Made by a program: the position numbers and the translations under genes. Of a stretch of 64,000 bases of DNA, positions 28,898-38,423 are shown in pieces. Every line of letters starts with the position of its first letter. Within the stretch, counting starts at the first letter, position 1. The notes under the pieces were generated by a model. It searched no databases. It saw only the letters and a list, made by a program, of their open reading frames with translations, and was not told the DNA's origin. The stretch lies in NCBI GenBank assembly GCA_001657385.1, contig LYSZ01000004.1, forward strand, positions 343,855 through 407,854, written 5' to 3'. The stretch is from Parvularcula sp. BBD 1991-13 (lineage in GTDB: Bacteria; Pseudomonadota; Alphaproteobacteria; Caulobacterales; Parvularculaceae).

Positions 28898-30868
28898 TTG
28901 GATAATCTTGTTCTTGCTTTCACGATTATCGGCGTGCTCGGCGTCGGCGCACAGTGGCTCGCCTGGCGGTTCAATCTGCCCGCAATCGTCCTGATGGCCA
29001 TCGCCGGCGTTCTCGCCGGTCCCGTGCTGGGCGTTTTCTCCGCCCCGGACGCCGCGCCGGGAACCCCGCCCATGGAGGCGTTGCTCGGCCAATTCTACCG
29101 TCCGATCATCGCGGTCGCGGTTGCGGTCATTCTGTTCGAGGGCGGACTGACCCTCAATTTTTCCGAGATCCGCGAAGTGACGAAGGGCGTGCGCCGGCTC
29201 ATCTTTCCAGGCGCGTTCCTCGCCTGGGGGCTGGGGGCCGCGGCGGCGTATCTCGTCGGCGGGCTGACCATCCAGATCGCCATGCTGTTCGGCGCGGTCA
29301 TGGTGGTGACGGGGCCGACGGTGATCATCCCGCTGCTGCGGCAGTCGAAACTGAACGCCCGCCCCGCCGCGCTGCTGAAATGGGAAGGCATCATCAACGA
29401 CCCGATCGGCGCCCTGCTCGCCGTGCTGGTGTACGAATTCCTGGTGCTGGGCCAGGCCGGCGTTTCCTCAGGCGGCATCGTCAGCTCGATCGTCCTCGCT
29501 GCGGCGCTCGCCGCCGCGCTCGGCTTCGCCATCGGCAGCTTCGCCGCCTTTCTGTTCCATCGCGGTTACGTGCCGGAATATCTGAAGCCGCCGACGCTGC
29601 TCGCCCTCGTGCTCGTTTGTTTCGAAACGGCGAACCTGCTTCAGCACGAGGCGGGCCTGCTCGCGGTGACGGCCATGGGCGTCACCATGGCGAACGCGCG
29701 CATCGCCAGCATCAACGAGCTGCGTCTGTTCAAGGAAAACATCGCGGTTCTGATGGTGTCCGGCGTGTTCATCATCCTTACCGCCAACCTGACGTTTCAG
29801 TCGCTCTCGCTGCTTGACTGGTCGGCTTTCTGGCTGATTGCGGCGATGCTGTTCATCGTCCGCCCCCTGACGGTGTTCGCTTCGACCATCGGCGCCGGGC
29901 TGCCCTGGAAGGAGCGCCTCCTGGTCGGCTGGGTTGCGCCGCGCGGGATCGTCGCCGTTGCGGTGTCGAGCTTTTTCGGCGCGGCGCTGACCGCGGAAGG
30001 CTACGCGGACGGTGAAAAGCTGATCCCGCTGGCCTTCGCCATGGTCTTCGCGACGGTTGTGATGCACGGCTTCACCATCGGCCCTCTCGCAAAGGCGCTG
30101 GGGCTCGCCGTCAGCGAGCGGCCGGGCGTCCTGATCGTGGGCGCGAGCCCGTGGTCGGCCGCCCTCGCGGCGAAACTGAAAGAGATGGAGATCCCGGTGC
30201 TCGTCGCAGACAAGAGCTACCGCCGACTGAAGCCCGCCCGGCTCGCCAACGTGCCGACCTATCACGGCGAGATCCTGTCCGAGGTGACGGAGCACCATAT
30301 CGACCTCAACCGCTTCGGCTTTGTCCTCGCGGTGAGCGGCAACGAGGCCCATAACGCGCTGATCGCCACCGACCTGGCGCCGGAAATGGACCGCGCCGCC
30401 ATTTACCAGGTCAATGCCGGGGGCAAGGACGAGGACGACCGCCGAGCGCTTTCCTACACGCTGCAGGGGCGCACGTTCCTGCATTCCGGCGCGCCGCTCG
30501 ACGTCTTGCTGGGCCGCCACTACGAGGGCTGGATCTACCAGCGCACCCGCCTGTCCGAAGAGTATCCGCCCGAGCGGTATTTCAAGGAACTGGGCGAGAA
30601 CTACGAAATCGTTCTGCTGATCCGCAAGGGAACCTTGCTGATCGCCTCGCGCGAGGCGCCGCTGAAGCCGGAGATTGGCGACCGTGTCCTTGCCTATATC
30701 CCGCCGGACCGGGCCGGCAAGCTCGGCCCCGCCAGGGGCGGCGCGAAGGGCGCAGGCAAAAACGACCCGAAAGGCGTCGGCGCGAAAGGGGAACGGGCGA
30801 AGGACGAGGGGGCGAGACCCGACCGCCCCGCCGCCGCGGCCGGGGACACCCTCAAGACGCCCCGTTAA
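28898..30868 (+). CDS. Na+/H+ antiporter (CPA1/NhaP-type) with TrkA domains
   Basis: A 656-residue inner-membrane cation/proton antiporter. About 12 membrane helices (4-400) include FEGGLTLNF and KWEGIINDPIGALLAV, the latter with the ND pair essential in CPA1 antiporters. A TrkA_N-like cytosolic nucleotide domain begins at about 408 (GVLIVGASPWSAALA), and a TrkA_C domain sits near 555-610. The tail (620-656) is a low-complexity Lys/Ala/Gly/Glu/Pro stretch. The start is TTG at 28898, chosen because the first helix begins at residue 4 and no ATG is available before residue 33. Confidence 0.9.
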   Translation: MDNLVLAFTIIGVLGVGAQWLAWRFNLPAIVLMAIAGVLAGPVLGVFSAPDAAPGTPPMEALLGQFYRPIIAVAVAVILFEGGLTLNFSEIREVTKGVRRLIFPGAFLAWGLGAAAAYLVGGLTIQIAMLFGAVMVVTGPTVIIPLLRQSKLNARPAALLKWEGIINDPIGALLAVLVYEFLVLGQAGVSSGGIVSSIVLAAALAAALGFAIGSFAAFLFHRGYVPEYLKPPTLLALVLVCFETANLLQHEAGLLAVTAMGVTMANARIASINELRLFKENIAVLMVSGVFIILTANLTFQSLSLLDWSAFWLIAAMLFIVRPLTVFASTIGAGLPWKERLLVGWVAPRGIVAVAVSSFFGAALTAEGYADGEKLIPLAFAMVFATVVMHGFTIGPLAKALGLAVSERPGVLIVGASPWSAALAAKLKEMEIPVLVADKSYRRLKPARLANVPTYHGEILSEVTEHHIDLNRFGFVLAVSGNEAHNALIATDLAPEMDRAAIYQVNAGGKDEDDRRALSYTLQGRTFLHSGAPLDVLLGRHYEGWIYQRTRLSEEYPPERYFKELGENYEIVLLIRKGTLLIASREAPLKPEIGDRVLAYIPPDRAGKLGPARGGAKGAGKNDPKGVGAKGERAKDEGARPDRPAAAAGDTLKTPR

Positions 30869-30963
30869 CGCGCTGTTAAGCGGTTTTTTTGCGCTCCAAT
30901 GCTTAACGCGGCGTTAGCGCTTCATCCGATACCATTTTAGCTAGTTTCGAATGCGGGGCGCGT

Positions 30964-31818
30964 GTGCAGTTGTTGTCGCAATCAAAAAGTTCACTGATCG
31001 CCGAATACGCCGAGCGGGTCGGGGAGTCCCTTCAACGCCGTTACGCGCAGGACGCCGCCCGCACCGCGCGCATGGAAGCCGAACACGCGGTCAAGGCCCG
31101 TTCGGAGTTTCTCGCCAATATGAATCACGAACTGCGCACGCCGCTCAACGCCATTATCGGCTTCGCCACCATGCTGCGCGACGGCGCCAGTTACAATCTC
31201 GACCGGGAGCAACAGGAGGGGTATGCGGACTATATTCTCCAGTCCGCCGATTTGCTCCTTGCGCATATCAACACGATCCTTGAGATCGCCGCCCTTGACA
31301 GCGGCGCGCTGGACCTGCGCGCCTCGGCGGTCGACCTGAGCGCGGTTCTCGACGACGCCCTTGACGCGGTCGCGCTGCGCGCGCAGGCGGCGGGCGTCGT
31401 CCTCGACAGACAGGACGACGCGCGCGCGGACCTCGCCTGGGGCGATCCGGACCGGGTGCGCCAGATCGTCGACCATCTGTTGCAGATCGCGGTGAAAAGC
31501 TCCGCCCGCGGCGGCGTTGTCGCCGCCAAGGCCTATGTGAACAGGGACGGCTGGCCGGCCGTCGCCGTGCGCGACAACGGCGCGGGATTTGCGCCGGGCG
31601 AAATTCAGGAGGCGCTCGACGCCCTCAACCGGGTGGACCGCGGGCTGAACCGGCCCTTCGCCGGCGCCAGCGTCGGCTACGCCGTCGCCAAGACCTTCGT
31701 CGACATTCAGGGCGGCCGCTTCTCGATCCGAAGCCGCAAGGGGGAGGGCGCGCTCGTCATCGTCGCCATGCCGCCCGCCGCCCAAGCAACCGCGCCCGGT
31801 GACGGAGACGCCCGATGA
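30964..31818 (+). CDS. histidine-kinase-like protein with a degenerate ATP-binding domain
   Basis: 284 residues, GTG start, no membrane segment and no obvious sensor domain. The dimerisation helix is intact, with the H-box NHELRTPLNAIIGF (His55) in the style of PdhS/PleC/DivJ kinases. The catalytic domain is unusual: the N-box reads HLLQIAVKS (171-179), with Ile175 where the Mg-binding Asn should be. The G1 box DNGAGF is kept, but the G2 box is GASVG instead of G-x-G-x-G. It may be a pseudokinase that acts as a phosphotransferase, phosphatase or scaffold. The stop overlaps the start of the HerA-like gene (ATGA). Confidence 0.82.
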   Translation: MQLLSQSKSSLIAEYAERVGESLQRRYAQDAARTARMEAEHAVKARSEFLANMNHELRTPLNAIIGFATMLRDGASYNLDREQQEGYADYILQSADLLLAHINTILEIAALDSGALDLRASAVDLSAVLDDALDAVALRAQAAGVVLDRQDDARADLAWGDPDRVRQIVDHLLQIAVKSSARGGVVAAKAYVNRDGWPAVAVRDNGAGFAPGEIQEALDALNRVDRGLNRPFAGASVGYAVAKTFVDIQGGRFSIRSRKGEGALVIVAMPPAAQATAPGDGDAR

Positions 31819-33533
31819 CGCCGCCCAGCGCGCCGGCGCGGCGGCGCGGCGCATTCGTGCGCAAGGGCGCCGCGGCCCCGACGGCCGAAGCCTTCGACAT
31901 GGCGTTTCAGGACAAGCCGCGCATCGGCTCGATCGTTTCGGTCACCGGCTCGCACGCGCTTGTCATGCTCGACGGGGACGGCGGCGAACGGGCCGATGCG
32001 CCTGCGGACCGGCCGACGCTGGGCGCAATCATGAGCGTTGATGCGGGCGCCGGCGTCGTGCTTGGCCTCGTTTCCGCGCTCAGCGTGCCGGCGCCGTCGC
32101 TTGAAGGCGCGAGCGGCGCGGTCCGCATTATCGAAATCGAGCTTGTCGGCGAATTCACCAAACCGACGGTGAACGCGCCCGGGCAGTTTTCCCGCGGCGT
32201 TTCCTCCTATCCCGCGCTCGGCGATGCGGTGCATGTCGCGACCCGCGACGAGTTGACGGCGCTTTACGCCATCAACGGGTATTCCAGCGTGCGCGTCGGC
32301 GTCGTCAAGCAGGACGGACAGATCCCGGCGACGGTCGCGGTGGAGGAGGTCTTTTCGCGTCATTGCGCCATTCTCGGCGCCACGGGCGCCGGGAAGTCGT
32401 GCGCCGTCGCGCTGCTCCTCAGGGCGGTGCTGGAACGCTACCCGCACGCCCATGTGGTGATCCTCGATCAGCATAATGAATATGCGAACTGTTTCGGCGA
32501 CCGCGCCATCGTGTTCGATCCGTCGCGGCTGACCCTGCCTTACTGGATGCTGACCTTCGACGAGCTTGTGGAGGTGCTTTACCCCGGCCGCAGCGGTTAC
32601 GAGGAGGAGATCGAAATCCTCGCCGACCTTCTGCCGGCGGCGAAGAAAATGACGCTGGGCGGGCGGGCCGGGCGGCTGCGCTCGGACATGGCGTCGATCA
32701 CCGTGGACACGCCGACGCCCTATCGCGTCTCGGATCTGCTTGGCCTGATCGACAAGGCGCTGGGCGGTCTTGACAGCGGCCGCAACGTCGCGCCGTACAA
32801 ACGCCTGCGCGCGAAAATCTACACCATCAGCCAGGATGCGCGCTACGCCTTCATGTTCGGCGGGCTGACGGTTCAGGATACGCTGACCGCGTTCCTCTCC
32901 GATCTTTTCCGCATTCCCGTCGGCCGCAAGCCCGTCAGCGTGATCGAGCTTGGCGGGCTGCCGGTCGAGGTGGTGCAGGTGGTGGTGTCCGTGGTCTCGC
33001 GCCTCGCTTTCGAGTTCGGCCAGTGGAGCAAGGGCGTCGCGCCCATCGCGATCGTTTGCGAGGACGCCCATCGCTACGCCCCCGCCGACCCGTCGGACGG
33101 GTTCGCGCCGACCCGCCGCTCGCTGATCCGGATCGCCAAGGAAGGACGCAAAAGCGGCGTTTCCCTGTGGCTCTGCTCGCAGCGGCCGACCGAGCTGGAC
33201 CCGACGATCCTGTCTCAATGCAACACCGTCTTCGCCATGCGCCTGACCAACCAGTCGGACCAGGACGCGCTGCGCGCGGCGATCGCCGACGCTTCCAGCA
33301 GCCTCCTGAATTGCCTGCCGTCGCTGGGGATGGGGGAGGCCATCGCGCTGGGCGAGGCGGTGCCGATGCCGACGCGCATCCGTTTCGACGCCTTGCCGCG
33401 CGAAGCGGTGCCGCGCAGCATCACGGCGAGCTTCACCGACGGCTGGTTGGTGGATATCGACGATGAAAGCTTTGTCGAGCGCATCGTCGAACAGTGGCGC
33501 GCCCAGCGCATGCTGCTGCCTGACATCGATTAG
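31815..33533 (+). CDS. HerA-like (DUF87) ATPase
   Basis: 572 residues. The N-terminal HAS-barrel-like part (about 30-180) precedes a RecA/FtsK-type ATPase core. Walker A is GATGAGKS (188-195), and IVCEDAHRYAP carries the Walker B Glu. DEGRKSG-like sensor region KEGRKSGVSLWLCSQRP and the following LSQCNTVFAMRLTN are characteristic of HerA hexameric translocases. Bacterial members act in DNA repair or phage defence, often with NurA or a Sir2/DUF4297 nuclease; none is next to it here. It is translationally coupled to the kinase-like gene upstream. Confidence 0.87.
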   Translation: MTPPSAPARRRGAFVRKGAAAPTAEAFDMAFQDKPRIGSIVSVTGSHALVMLDGDGGERADAPADRPTLGAIMSVDAGAGVVLGLVSALSVPAPSLEGASGAVRIIEIELVGEFTKPTVNAPGQFSRGVSSYPALGDAVHVATRDELTALYAINGYSSVRVGVVKQDGQIPATVAVEEVFSRHCAILGATGAGKSCAVALLLRAVLERYPHAHVVILDQHNEYANCFGDRAIVFDPSRLTLPYWMLTFDELVEVLYPGRSGYEEEIEILADLLPAAKKMTLGGRAGRLRSDMASITVDTPTPYRVSDLLGLIDKALGGLDSGRNVAPYKRLRAKIYTISQDARYAFMFGGLTVQDTLTAFLSDLFRIPVGRKPVSVIELGGLPVEVVQVVVSVVSRLAFEFGQWSKGVAPIAIVCEDAHRYAPADPSDGFAPTRRSLIRIAKEGRKSGVSLWLCSQRPTELDPTILSQCNTVFAMRLTNQSDQDALRAAIADASSSLLNCLPSLGMGEAIALGEAVPMPTRIRFDALPREAVPRSITASFTDGWLVDIDDESFVERIVEQWRAQRMLLPDID

Positions 33534-33664
33534 CCCCGGCCTCGTTCGCTGTTCGCCGTTCGCAGGGCCGGCCATGATCCGTTCCCGCGCCCCCGATCCG
33601 CTTCCCGGTCTTGATCTCCGCGCGCGCTCCCTCGACAATGGGGACAAAACGGAGGGTTGTGACG

Positions 33665-34699
33665 ATGATCAAGGCCAAGGCGATCGCTTTATCGCGCGCG
33701 GCGGCGGGCTGCGCCTGGCTTGCCGCGGGGATTGCGGCGGCGGATCAGCTCCCGGCGCCGGATGCGCCGCCCGTCGCCATCGTCATTCACGGCGGCGCCG
33801 GGGCGCTTGCGCCCGGACGGTATTCGCCGGAGGAAGAGGCGGCGTTCAAGCAAAGCCTGCGCGAGGCGCTGGACGCCGGTTACGCCGTCCTGGAAAAAGG
33901 CGGCGCGGCGCTCGATGCGGTCGAGGCGGCGATCGTCATTCTTGAGGACGCGCCCCATTTCAACGCCGGCAAGGGAGCGGTCTTCACCAGCGAGGGCAAG
34001 AACGAGCTTGACGCCTCGATCATGGACGGGGCGACGCTCAACGCCGGCGCCGTCGCCGGCGTGACGGCGGTGAAAAACCCCATCCGCCTCGCCCGGGACG
34101 TCATGGAAAACTCCGAGCACGTCATGTTCGCCGGTAGCGGCGCGGAAGCCTTCGCCAGAGAGCGGGGGAGTGAGATGGTGACGCCTGATTATTTCTATAC
34201 GGAGCGGCGCTGGCGCGCCTATGAGGAGGCGCTGGAGCGCTCGAAAGAGGACAAGGACGCCGCCGCGCCGGCTGATTTCAAGTTCGGCACCGTGGGCGCC
34301 GTCGCGCTCGACCGGAACGGCGATCTTGCCGCCGGCACGTCCACCGGCGGAATGACCTTCAAACGCTATGGCCGCGTCGGCGACGCGCCGGTGGTCGGCG
34401 CGGGAACTTTCGCCGACAACAAATCCTGCGCCGTGTCGGCCACCGGCCATGGCGAGTACTTTATCCGACTCACCATCGCGCGCGATATCTGCGCACAGGT
34501 CGAATATGGCGGGAAAACCGTCGCCGAGGCGGCCGACGACGTGATCCACAACCGTCTCGACGCGCTTGGCGGAACGGGCGGGGTCGTCGTTCTCGGCGCC
34601 GACGGAGAATACGCCATGCCGTTCAATACGCTCGGCATGTTTCGCGGCGTCAGGACCGGCGCAACCCGCATGATTGCGATCTACGGCGACGACGACTGA
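33665..34699 (+). CDS. isoaspartyl peptidase / L-asparaginase (Ntn hydrolase)
   Basis: 344 residues from the ATG at 33665 (GGAGG upstream). A signal-like N-terminus (about 1-26) suggests export. The plant-type asparaginase fold is plain: IHGGAGAL at the start, NAGKGAVFTSEG and ELDASIMDG for the oxyanion region, and the autocleavage site FGTVGAVALD, where Thr209 becomes the N-terminal nucleophile of the beta subunit. STGGMTFKRYGRVGDAPVVGAGTFAD follows. It hydrolyses beta-aspartyl dipeptides and asparagine. A stand-alone gene. Confidence 0.93.
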   Translation: MIKAKAIALSRAAAGCAWLAAGIAAADQLPAPDAPPVAIVIHGGAGALAPGRYSPEEEAAFKQSLREALDAGYAVLEKGGAALDAVEAAIVILEDAPHFNAGKGAVFTSEGKNELDASIMDGATLNAGAVAGVTAVKNPIRLARDVMENSEHVMFAGSGAEAFARERGSEMVTPDYFYTERRWRAYEEALERSKEDKDAAAPADFKFGTVGAVALDRNGDLAAGTSTGGMTFKRYGRVGDAPVVGAGTFADNKSCAVSATGHGEYFIRLTIARDICAQVEYGGKTVAEAADDVIHNRLDALGGTGGVVVLGADGEYAMPFNTLGMFRGVRTGATRMIAIYGDDD

Positions 34700-34953
34700 A
34701 CGTCCGGCGTTTCCGGCGCGCTGACGCCGTTCTTATCATCGGCAGGGCTTTATCGGGTTAACCGGCGGTAAATTCCCGGCTGGCGGCTTGCGTTTCGCGC
34801 CCGGCGCGGGTCGCCGCGCGCGTTGCATGGCCGGCGCGCCTCCCTCCTGGGTGGCGGGCGTTAACCATCGGCTTACGTATGCTGATGATTTGTTAACAAA
34901 ATGGGGCGTATTTAAATCGCATTGTTGTGACGCGTATGGATAGGGAGATCTCC

Positions 34954-35844
34954 ATGTCTTTTTTTAAACACTTCGCCGCCGCCGCGGCGGGCGCAACCGG
35001 CCTCATGGCCGGCCTCGCCTGGGCCGCGCCCGTCATCATCGAGAGCAATGACGCCAATGCGCTTGCCGATGCGCTGATCGGTTCGGGCGTAACCCGTGTG
35101 GGCGAGGCTTCGTTGACCGTCGCCGACAGCGCCCAGGCGGGAACCTTTATCTACGGCGCCGGCGACATCGGCCTCAAGGACGGGGTCGTCCTGTCCTCCG
35201 GCGACGTCAACGGCATTGTCGGGACCAACAGCGGCGATCTTTTTTACAGCAACGACTTCAGCTCCAGCTATGGCGGCGGGGGCGACGCCGATCTGATGGA
35301 TATCGTCGGTACGAAAACCTATGACGCGGCGGTGCTCGAATTCGATTTCGAATTCGACAACGGCGCGGGCGGCGATCTTTTTTTCAGCTTCGTGTTTGCG
35401 TCGGAAGAGTATCTCGAATTCGTGGACACCGCCTTTAATGACGTGTTCGGCTTTTTCGTCGACGACGTGAACGTGGCGCTGGTCGACGACGACCCGATTT
35501 CGGTGAACACCATCAACCCCGGCGACAACGCCGACTATTTCGTCAACAATCCCGCCTCGTCGCCGGTTGTCGACCTCGTGGTCGACGGCCTGACGACGGC
35601 GATCGTCATCTCGGTGACGGATCTGGCGCCGGGCCTGCACTCCATGAAGTTCGCCATCGCCGACACGGCGGACGGCCTGCTCGACTCGGCGATTTTTATC
35701 GGCGGCGGCAGTTTTTCGTCGACGGCGCCGACCCTCGTGCCGGTCCCGGCGGCTTTCCCGCTGATGCTGGCGGGCCTCGCCGGTCTGCGCATCGTCTCGC
35801 GCAGCAGAAAATATGTCGGAAAATACGCCGGGAAACAGGGCTGA
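34954..35844 (+). CDS. secreted choice-of-anchor-L protein with VPxPA-type C-terminal signal
   Basis: 296 residues with an N-terminal signal peptide (cleavage near AWAAP, about 25). The mature part has the choice-of-anchor-L pattern: VVLSSGDVNGIVGTNSG, LEFDFEFDNGAGGDLFFSFVFASEEYLEF and FGFFVDDVNVAL, an Asp-rich beta-sandwich probably binding Ca. The C-terminus VPVPAAFPLMLAGLAGL followed by basic residues is a VPxPA/PEP-CTERM-like sorting signal processed by an exosortase-like enzyme, none of which is in the window. The start at 34954 has GGAG upstream. The upstream gap 34700-34953 holds no gene. Confidence 0.85.
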   Translation: MSFFKHFAAAAAGATGLMAGLAWAAPVIIESNDANALADALIGSGVTRVGEASLTVADSAQAGTFIYGAGDIGLKDGVVLSSGDVNGIVGTNSGDLFYSNDFSSSYGGGGDADLMDIVGTKTYDAAVLEFDFEFDNGAGGDLFFSFVFASEEYLEFVDTAFNDVFGFFVDDVNVALVDDDPISVNTINPGDNADYFVNNPASSPVVDLVVDGLTTAIVISVTDLAPGLHSMKFAIADTADGLLDSAIFIGGGSFSSTAPTLVPVPAAFPLMLAGLAGLRIVSRSRKYVGKYAGKQG

Positions 35845-35885
35845 CCTTTCGGGACGGGCTCATCCATCCGTCCACGTCACGACAG

Positions 35886-35912
35886 GGCGCCCGCCCCGGC
35901 GGGCGCCTTTCC
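35886..35912 (+). terminator. GC-rich hairpin terminator
   Basis: GGCGCCCGCC (35886-35895) pairs with GGCGGGCGCC (35898-35907) and is followed by only three T. It lies between the convergent anchor-L and radC genes and could end both transcripts. Confidence 0.6.
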
Positions 35913-35925
35913 GGCGCGGCCCGCG

Positions 35926-36666
35926 TCAGAGCAGGCCCAGCGACTTGAAGCTCGCATGGCGGCGGTGGCCCACGATGACGTGGTCATGCACCTTGATGTG
36001 CAGCGCCCGTGCGGCCTTGACAATTTCATTGGTCATGTCGACGTCCGCCCGCGAGGGGGTCGGGTCGCCGGACGGGTGGTTGTGGACGAGAATGATGGCG
36101 GACGCGCCCAGCTCCAGCGCGCGCTTGACGACCTCGCGCGGATAAACCGGCGTGTGGTCCACCGTTCCCCGCTGTTGAATTTCGTCAGCAATAAGAATGT
36201 TTTTCTTGTCGAGAAACAGGATGCGGAACATCTCCGTTTTCTCATCCGCCATGGCCGCGCGGCAATAGGCGAGAAGATCGTTCCAGGACGAGACCACGGG
36301 CCGGTTCAAAATCCGCTCCTGCGCCAGGCGGACGCTTGCGGCGTGGACGATTCTCAGTTCGCGGGCGACGTTTTCCGATATTCCCTTGATCTCCATCAGG
36401 CGCTCGGGCGGCGCGGCGATAACTTGCGCAAAGCCGCCGAAACGGATGATCAGCTCCTTGGCGAGCGGCTTGACGTCGCGCCGGGGAATGGCGCGGAAGA
36501 GAACGAGTTCAAGGAGTTCGTAATCCTGGAGACCGTCGACGCCGGCCTTGTCGAACCGCGCGCGAAGGCGCTCCCTGTGGCCGGCGGCGTGTTTTTCGAC
36601 CCCGTCCGGCGCAGCTGGTTTGGGGATCGCGGAGGCCGCCTGGGCCGTTGCGGGATCGGTGCTCAT
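35926..36666 (-). CDS. radC: RadC family protein (JAB domain)
   Basis: 246 residues. An N-terminal helix-hairpin-helix-like UPF0758 region ([28 protein letters not shown]) is followed by a JAB/MPN domain with the metal motif [18 protein letters not shown] (His, His, Asp). The historical DNA-repair role is doubtful in the literature; the molecular function is unsettled. The first 25 residues are Ala/Pro-rich and unconserved. Downstream of map by 12 bp in the same direction, in the order sfsA-map-radC. Confidence 0.93.
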   Translation of the reverse strand: MSTDPATAQAASAIPKPAAPDGVEKHAAGHRERLRARFDKAGVDGLQDYELLELVLFRAIPRRDVKPLAKELIIRFGGFAQVIAAPPERLMEIKGISENVARELRIVHAASVRLAQERILNRPVVSSWNDLLAYCRAAMADEKTEMFRILFLDKKNILIADEIQQRGTVDHTPVYPREVVKRALELGASAIILVHNHPSGDPTPSRADVDMTNEIVKAARALHIKVHDHVIVGHRRHASFKSLGLL

Positions 36667-36678
36667 GCGCCCCGCCCC

Positions 36679-37521
36679 TCAGTAGGGCGGCCGGTCAAGG
36701 CCCTTGGGCGACTTCGTAAAGATCTCCGCTCCGTCGGCCGTCACGCCGATCGAATGCTCAAACTGCGCCGACAACGAACGATCGCGCGAGACCGCCGTCC
36801 AGCCGTCCTTGAGGATCTTCACGTCCGGCTTGCCCTCGTTGATCATCGGTTCGATCGTGAAGAACATGCCTTCCTTCAACTCGATATCCGGGGCCTGGTG
36901 CAGCGCGCCGAAGCGGTCGTAATACTCCGCGTAATGAACGACATTCGGCTGCGAATGGAAAACCCGGCCGAGCCCGTGGCCGCAGAAATCGCGCACCACC
37001 GAGAACCCTTCGCCTTCGGCGAGAGTCTGTATCGCCCGGCCGATATCGCGCAGTGACGCGCCGGGGCGCACCGCGGCGACGCCCGCCATCATCGCGTCGT
37101 AGGTCGTCTCGACCAGGCGGCGCGCCTTCACCTTCGGTTCGCCGGCGTAATACATCCGGCTCGTATCCCCGTGCCAGCCGTCGACGATCACGGTGACGTC
37201 GATATTGAGAATGTCGCCTTTCTTCAGCGGCTTGGGGCCGGGGATGCCGTGGCAGATGACATGGTTGAGCGAGATGCAGCTGGCGTGGCGGTAGCCGCGA
37301 TAGCCGATCGTGGCCGACACCGCGCCGTGATCGAATACGAATTCGCGCGTCAGCGTATCGAGATGCTGGGTGGTGACGCCCGGCGCCACATGCCCGGTGA
37401 GCATGTCAAGGCATTCGGCCGCCAGGCGGCCCGCCTTTCGCATGCCCTCGAAATCCTCCGGTCCGTGGATGGCGATGGCGCTGTGCGGCAGAACGCTGTC
37501 TTGCAGGACGGTTTCCGACAT
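36679..37521 (-). CDS. map: methionine aminopeptidase, type I
   Basis: Removes the initiator methionine from nascent proteins; essential and cytosolic. 280 residues, with the pita-bread fold. Metal ligands are visible in order: Asp in NIDVTVIVDGWHGD, Asp in GDTSRMY, His in CGHGLGRVFH, Glu in TIEPMI and Glu in SAQFEHSIGVT. The segment GYRGYRHASCISLNHVICHGIP includes the substrate-pocket histidine. The start codon overlaps the sfsA stop by one base (TAATG). Confidence 0.97.
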   Translation of the reverse strand: MSETVLQDSVLPHSAIAIHGPEDFEGMRKAGRLAAECLDMLTGHVAPGVTTQHLDTLTREFVFDHGAVSATIGYRGYRHASCISLNHVICHGIPGPKPLKKGDILNIDVTVIVDGWHGDTSRMYYAGEPKVKARRLVETTYDAMMAGVAAVRPGASLRDIGRAIQTLAEGEGFSVVRDFCGHGLGRVFHSQPNVVHYAEYYDRFGALHQAPDIELKEGMFFTIEPMINEGKPDVKILKDGWTAVSRDRSLSAQFEHSIGVTADGAEIFTKSPKGLDRPPY

Positions 37522-38240
37522 TAAGGCTCCACGGTGATTTCGAGCGGTTTTCTCAATACGACTTCATTTGTGGTAATGTCGCAATCATAACACAAGGTTT
37601 CAACTCCCGCGTGAACAGCCTTGACGAGTGCGGCGGCGTAGGCGGGATCGAGGTCGGTCGCGGGCGCGAACCGGGCGCAGTCGCCGCGCTGCACAATAAA
37701 CAGCATCACCGAACGCGCGCCCTGCGCCGCCATGGCCGACAACTCGCCCAGATGCTTGACGCCGCGGGCTGTCACCGAATCGGGAAATTCGGCGAGGCCC
37801 GGCCTGCGCATCAGGTGGACGTTCTTGATCTCCACGTAACAGGGCCGGCCCGCGCGCTTGCCCTTGCCGCCGTCGAGCAGCAGGTCGATCCGGCTCGAAG
37901 CGCCGTACTTCACCTCCGGGCGGATCTCGGCATAGCCGGAAAGCTCCGGGATCGCGCCCTTTGCGATCGCTTCATGGGCGATCTTGTTGGGATTGCCGGT
38001 GTTGATCGCCACCAGCGTGTCGTCAACCTCGACCAGTTCCCAGGAATAGGGAAGCTTGCGCCCCTTGCCGTGATGTTCGCTCACCCAGACCCGTGCGCCC
38101 TCGGGGGCGACGCCCATCATCGAGCCCGGATTGGCGCAATGGGCGGTGATCTCGCGCCCGTCGTCGAGCGTCATGTCGGCGAGAAAGCGCTTGTAACGCC
38201 GGCGCAGAACGCCGCAGAGAAGCGGGGAAGCGAATTTCAT
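37521..38240 (-). CDS. sfsA: DNA/RNA nuclease SfsA family protein
   Basis: 239 residues from the ATG at 38240, giving the usual family N-terminus. Recognisable segments are RYKRFLADMTLDDGREITAHCANPGSM, VAINTGNPNKIAHEAI, the metal-binding EVKYG-S-RID and YVEIKNVHL portions typical of the PD-(D/E)XK-like nuclease core, and RSVMLFIVQR. SfsA was first described as a sugar-fermentation stimulation protein and later shown to be a nuclease. It lies first in the sfsA-map-radC block and is divergent from cinA. Confidence 0.94.
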   Translation of the reverse strand: MKFASPLLCGVLRRRYKRFLADMTLDDGREITAHCANPGSMMGVAPEGARVWVSEHHGKGRKLPYSWELVEVDDTLVAINTGNPNKIAHEAIAKGAIPELSGYAEIRPEVKYGASSRIDLLLDGGKGKRAGRPCYVEIKNVHLMRRPGLAEFPDSVTARGVKHLGELSAMAAQGARSVMLFIVQRGDCARFAPATDLDPAYAAALVKAVHAGVETLCYDCDITTNEVVLRKPLEITVEP

Positions 38241-38423
38241 GCGCGGGGTTATGCTGCCAAGCGCCGGCGAGGGCAAGCCGAACGGCCGCTTTCCGCGCGT
38301 ACGTCCGCCGCCGCAACGCTCCTGGGCGCCTAATAAGGCTTCCACTTGCCGCGCGCGCGCAGTAAACCCGGTCGATGTCCCAGCGGTCATTCGACCCTGA
38401 CGAGGCCCAGCGAGGAAACGCCT

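Noticed and set aside
31707..33647. Minus-strand open frame of 646 codons opposite the HerA-like gene
   Set aside because: Shadow frame; HerA motifs are clear on the plus strand.
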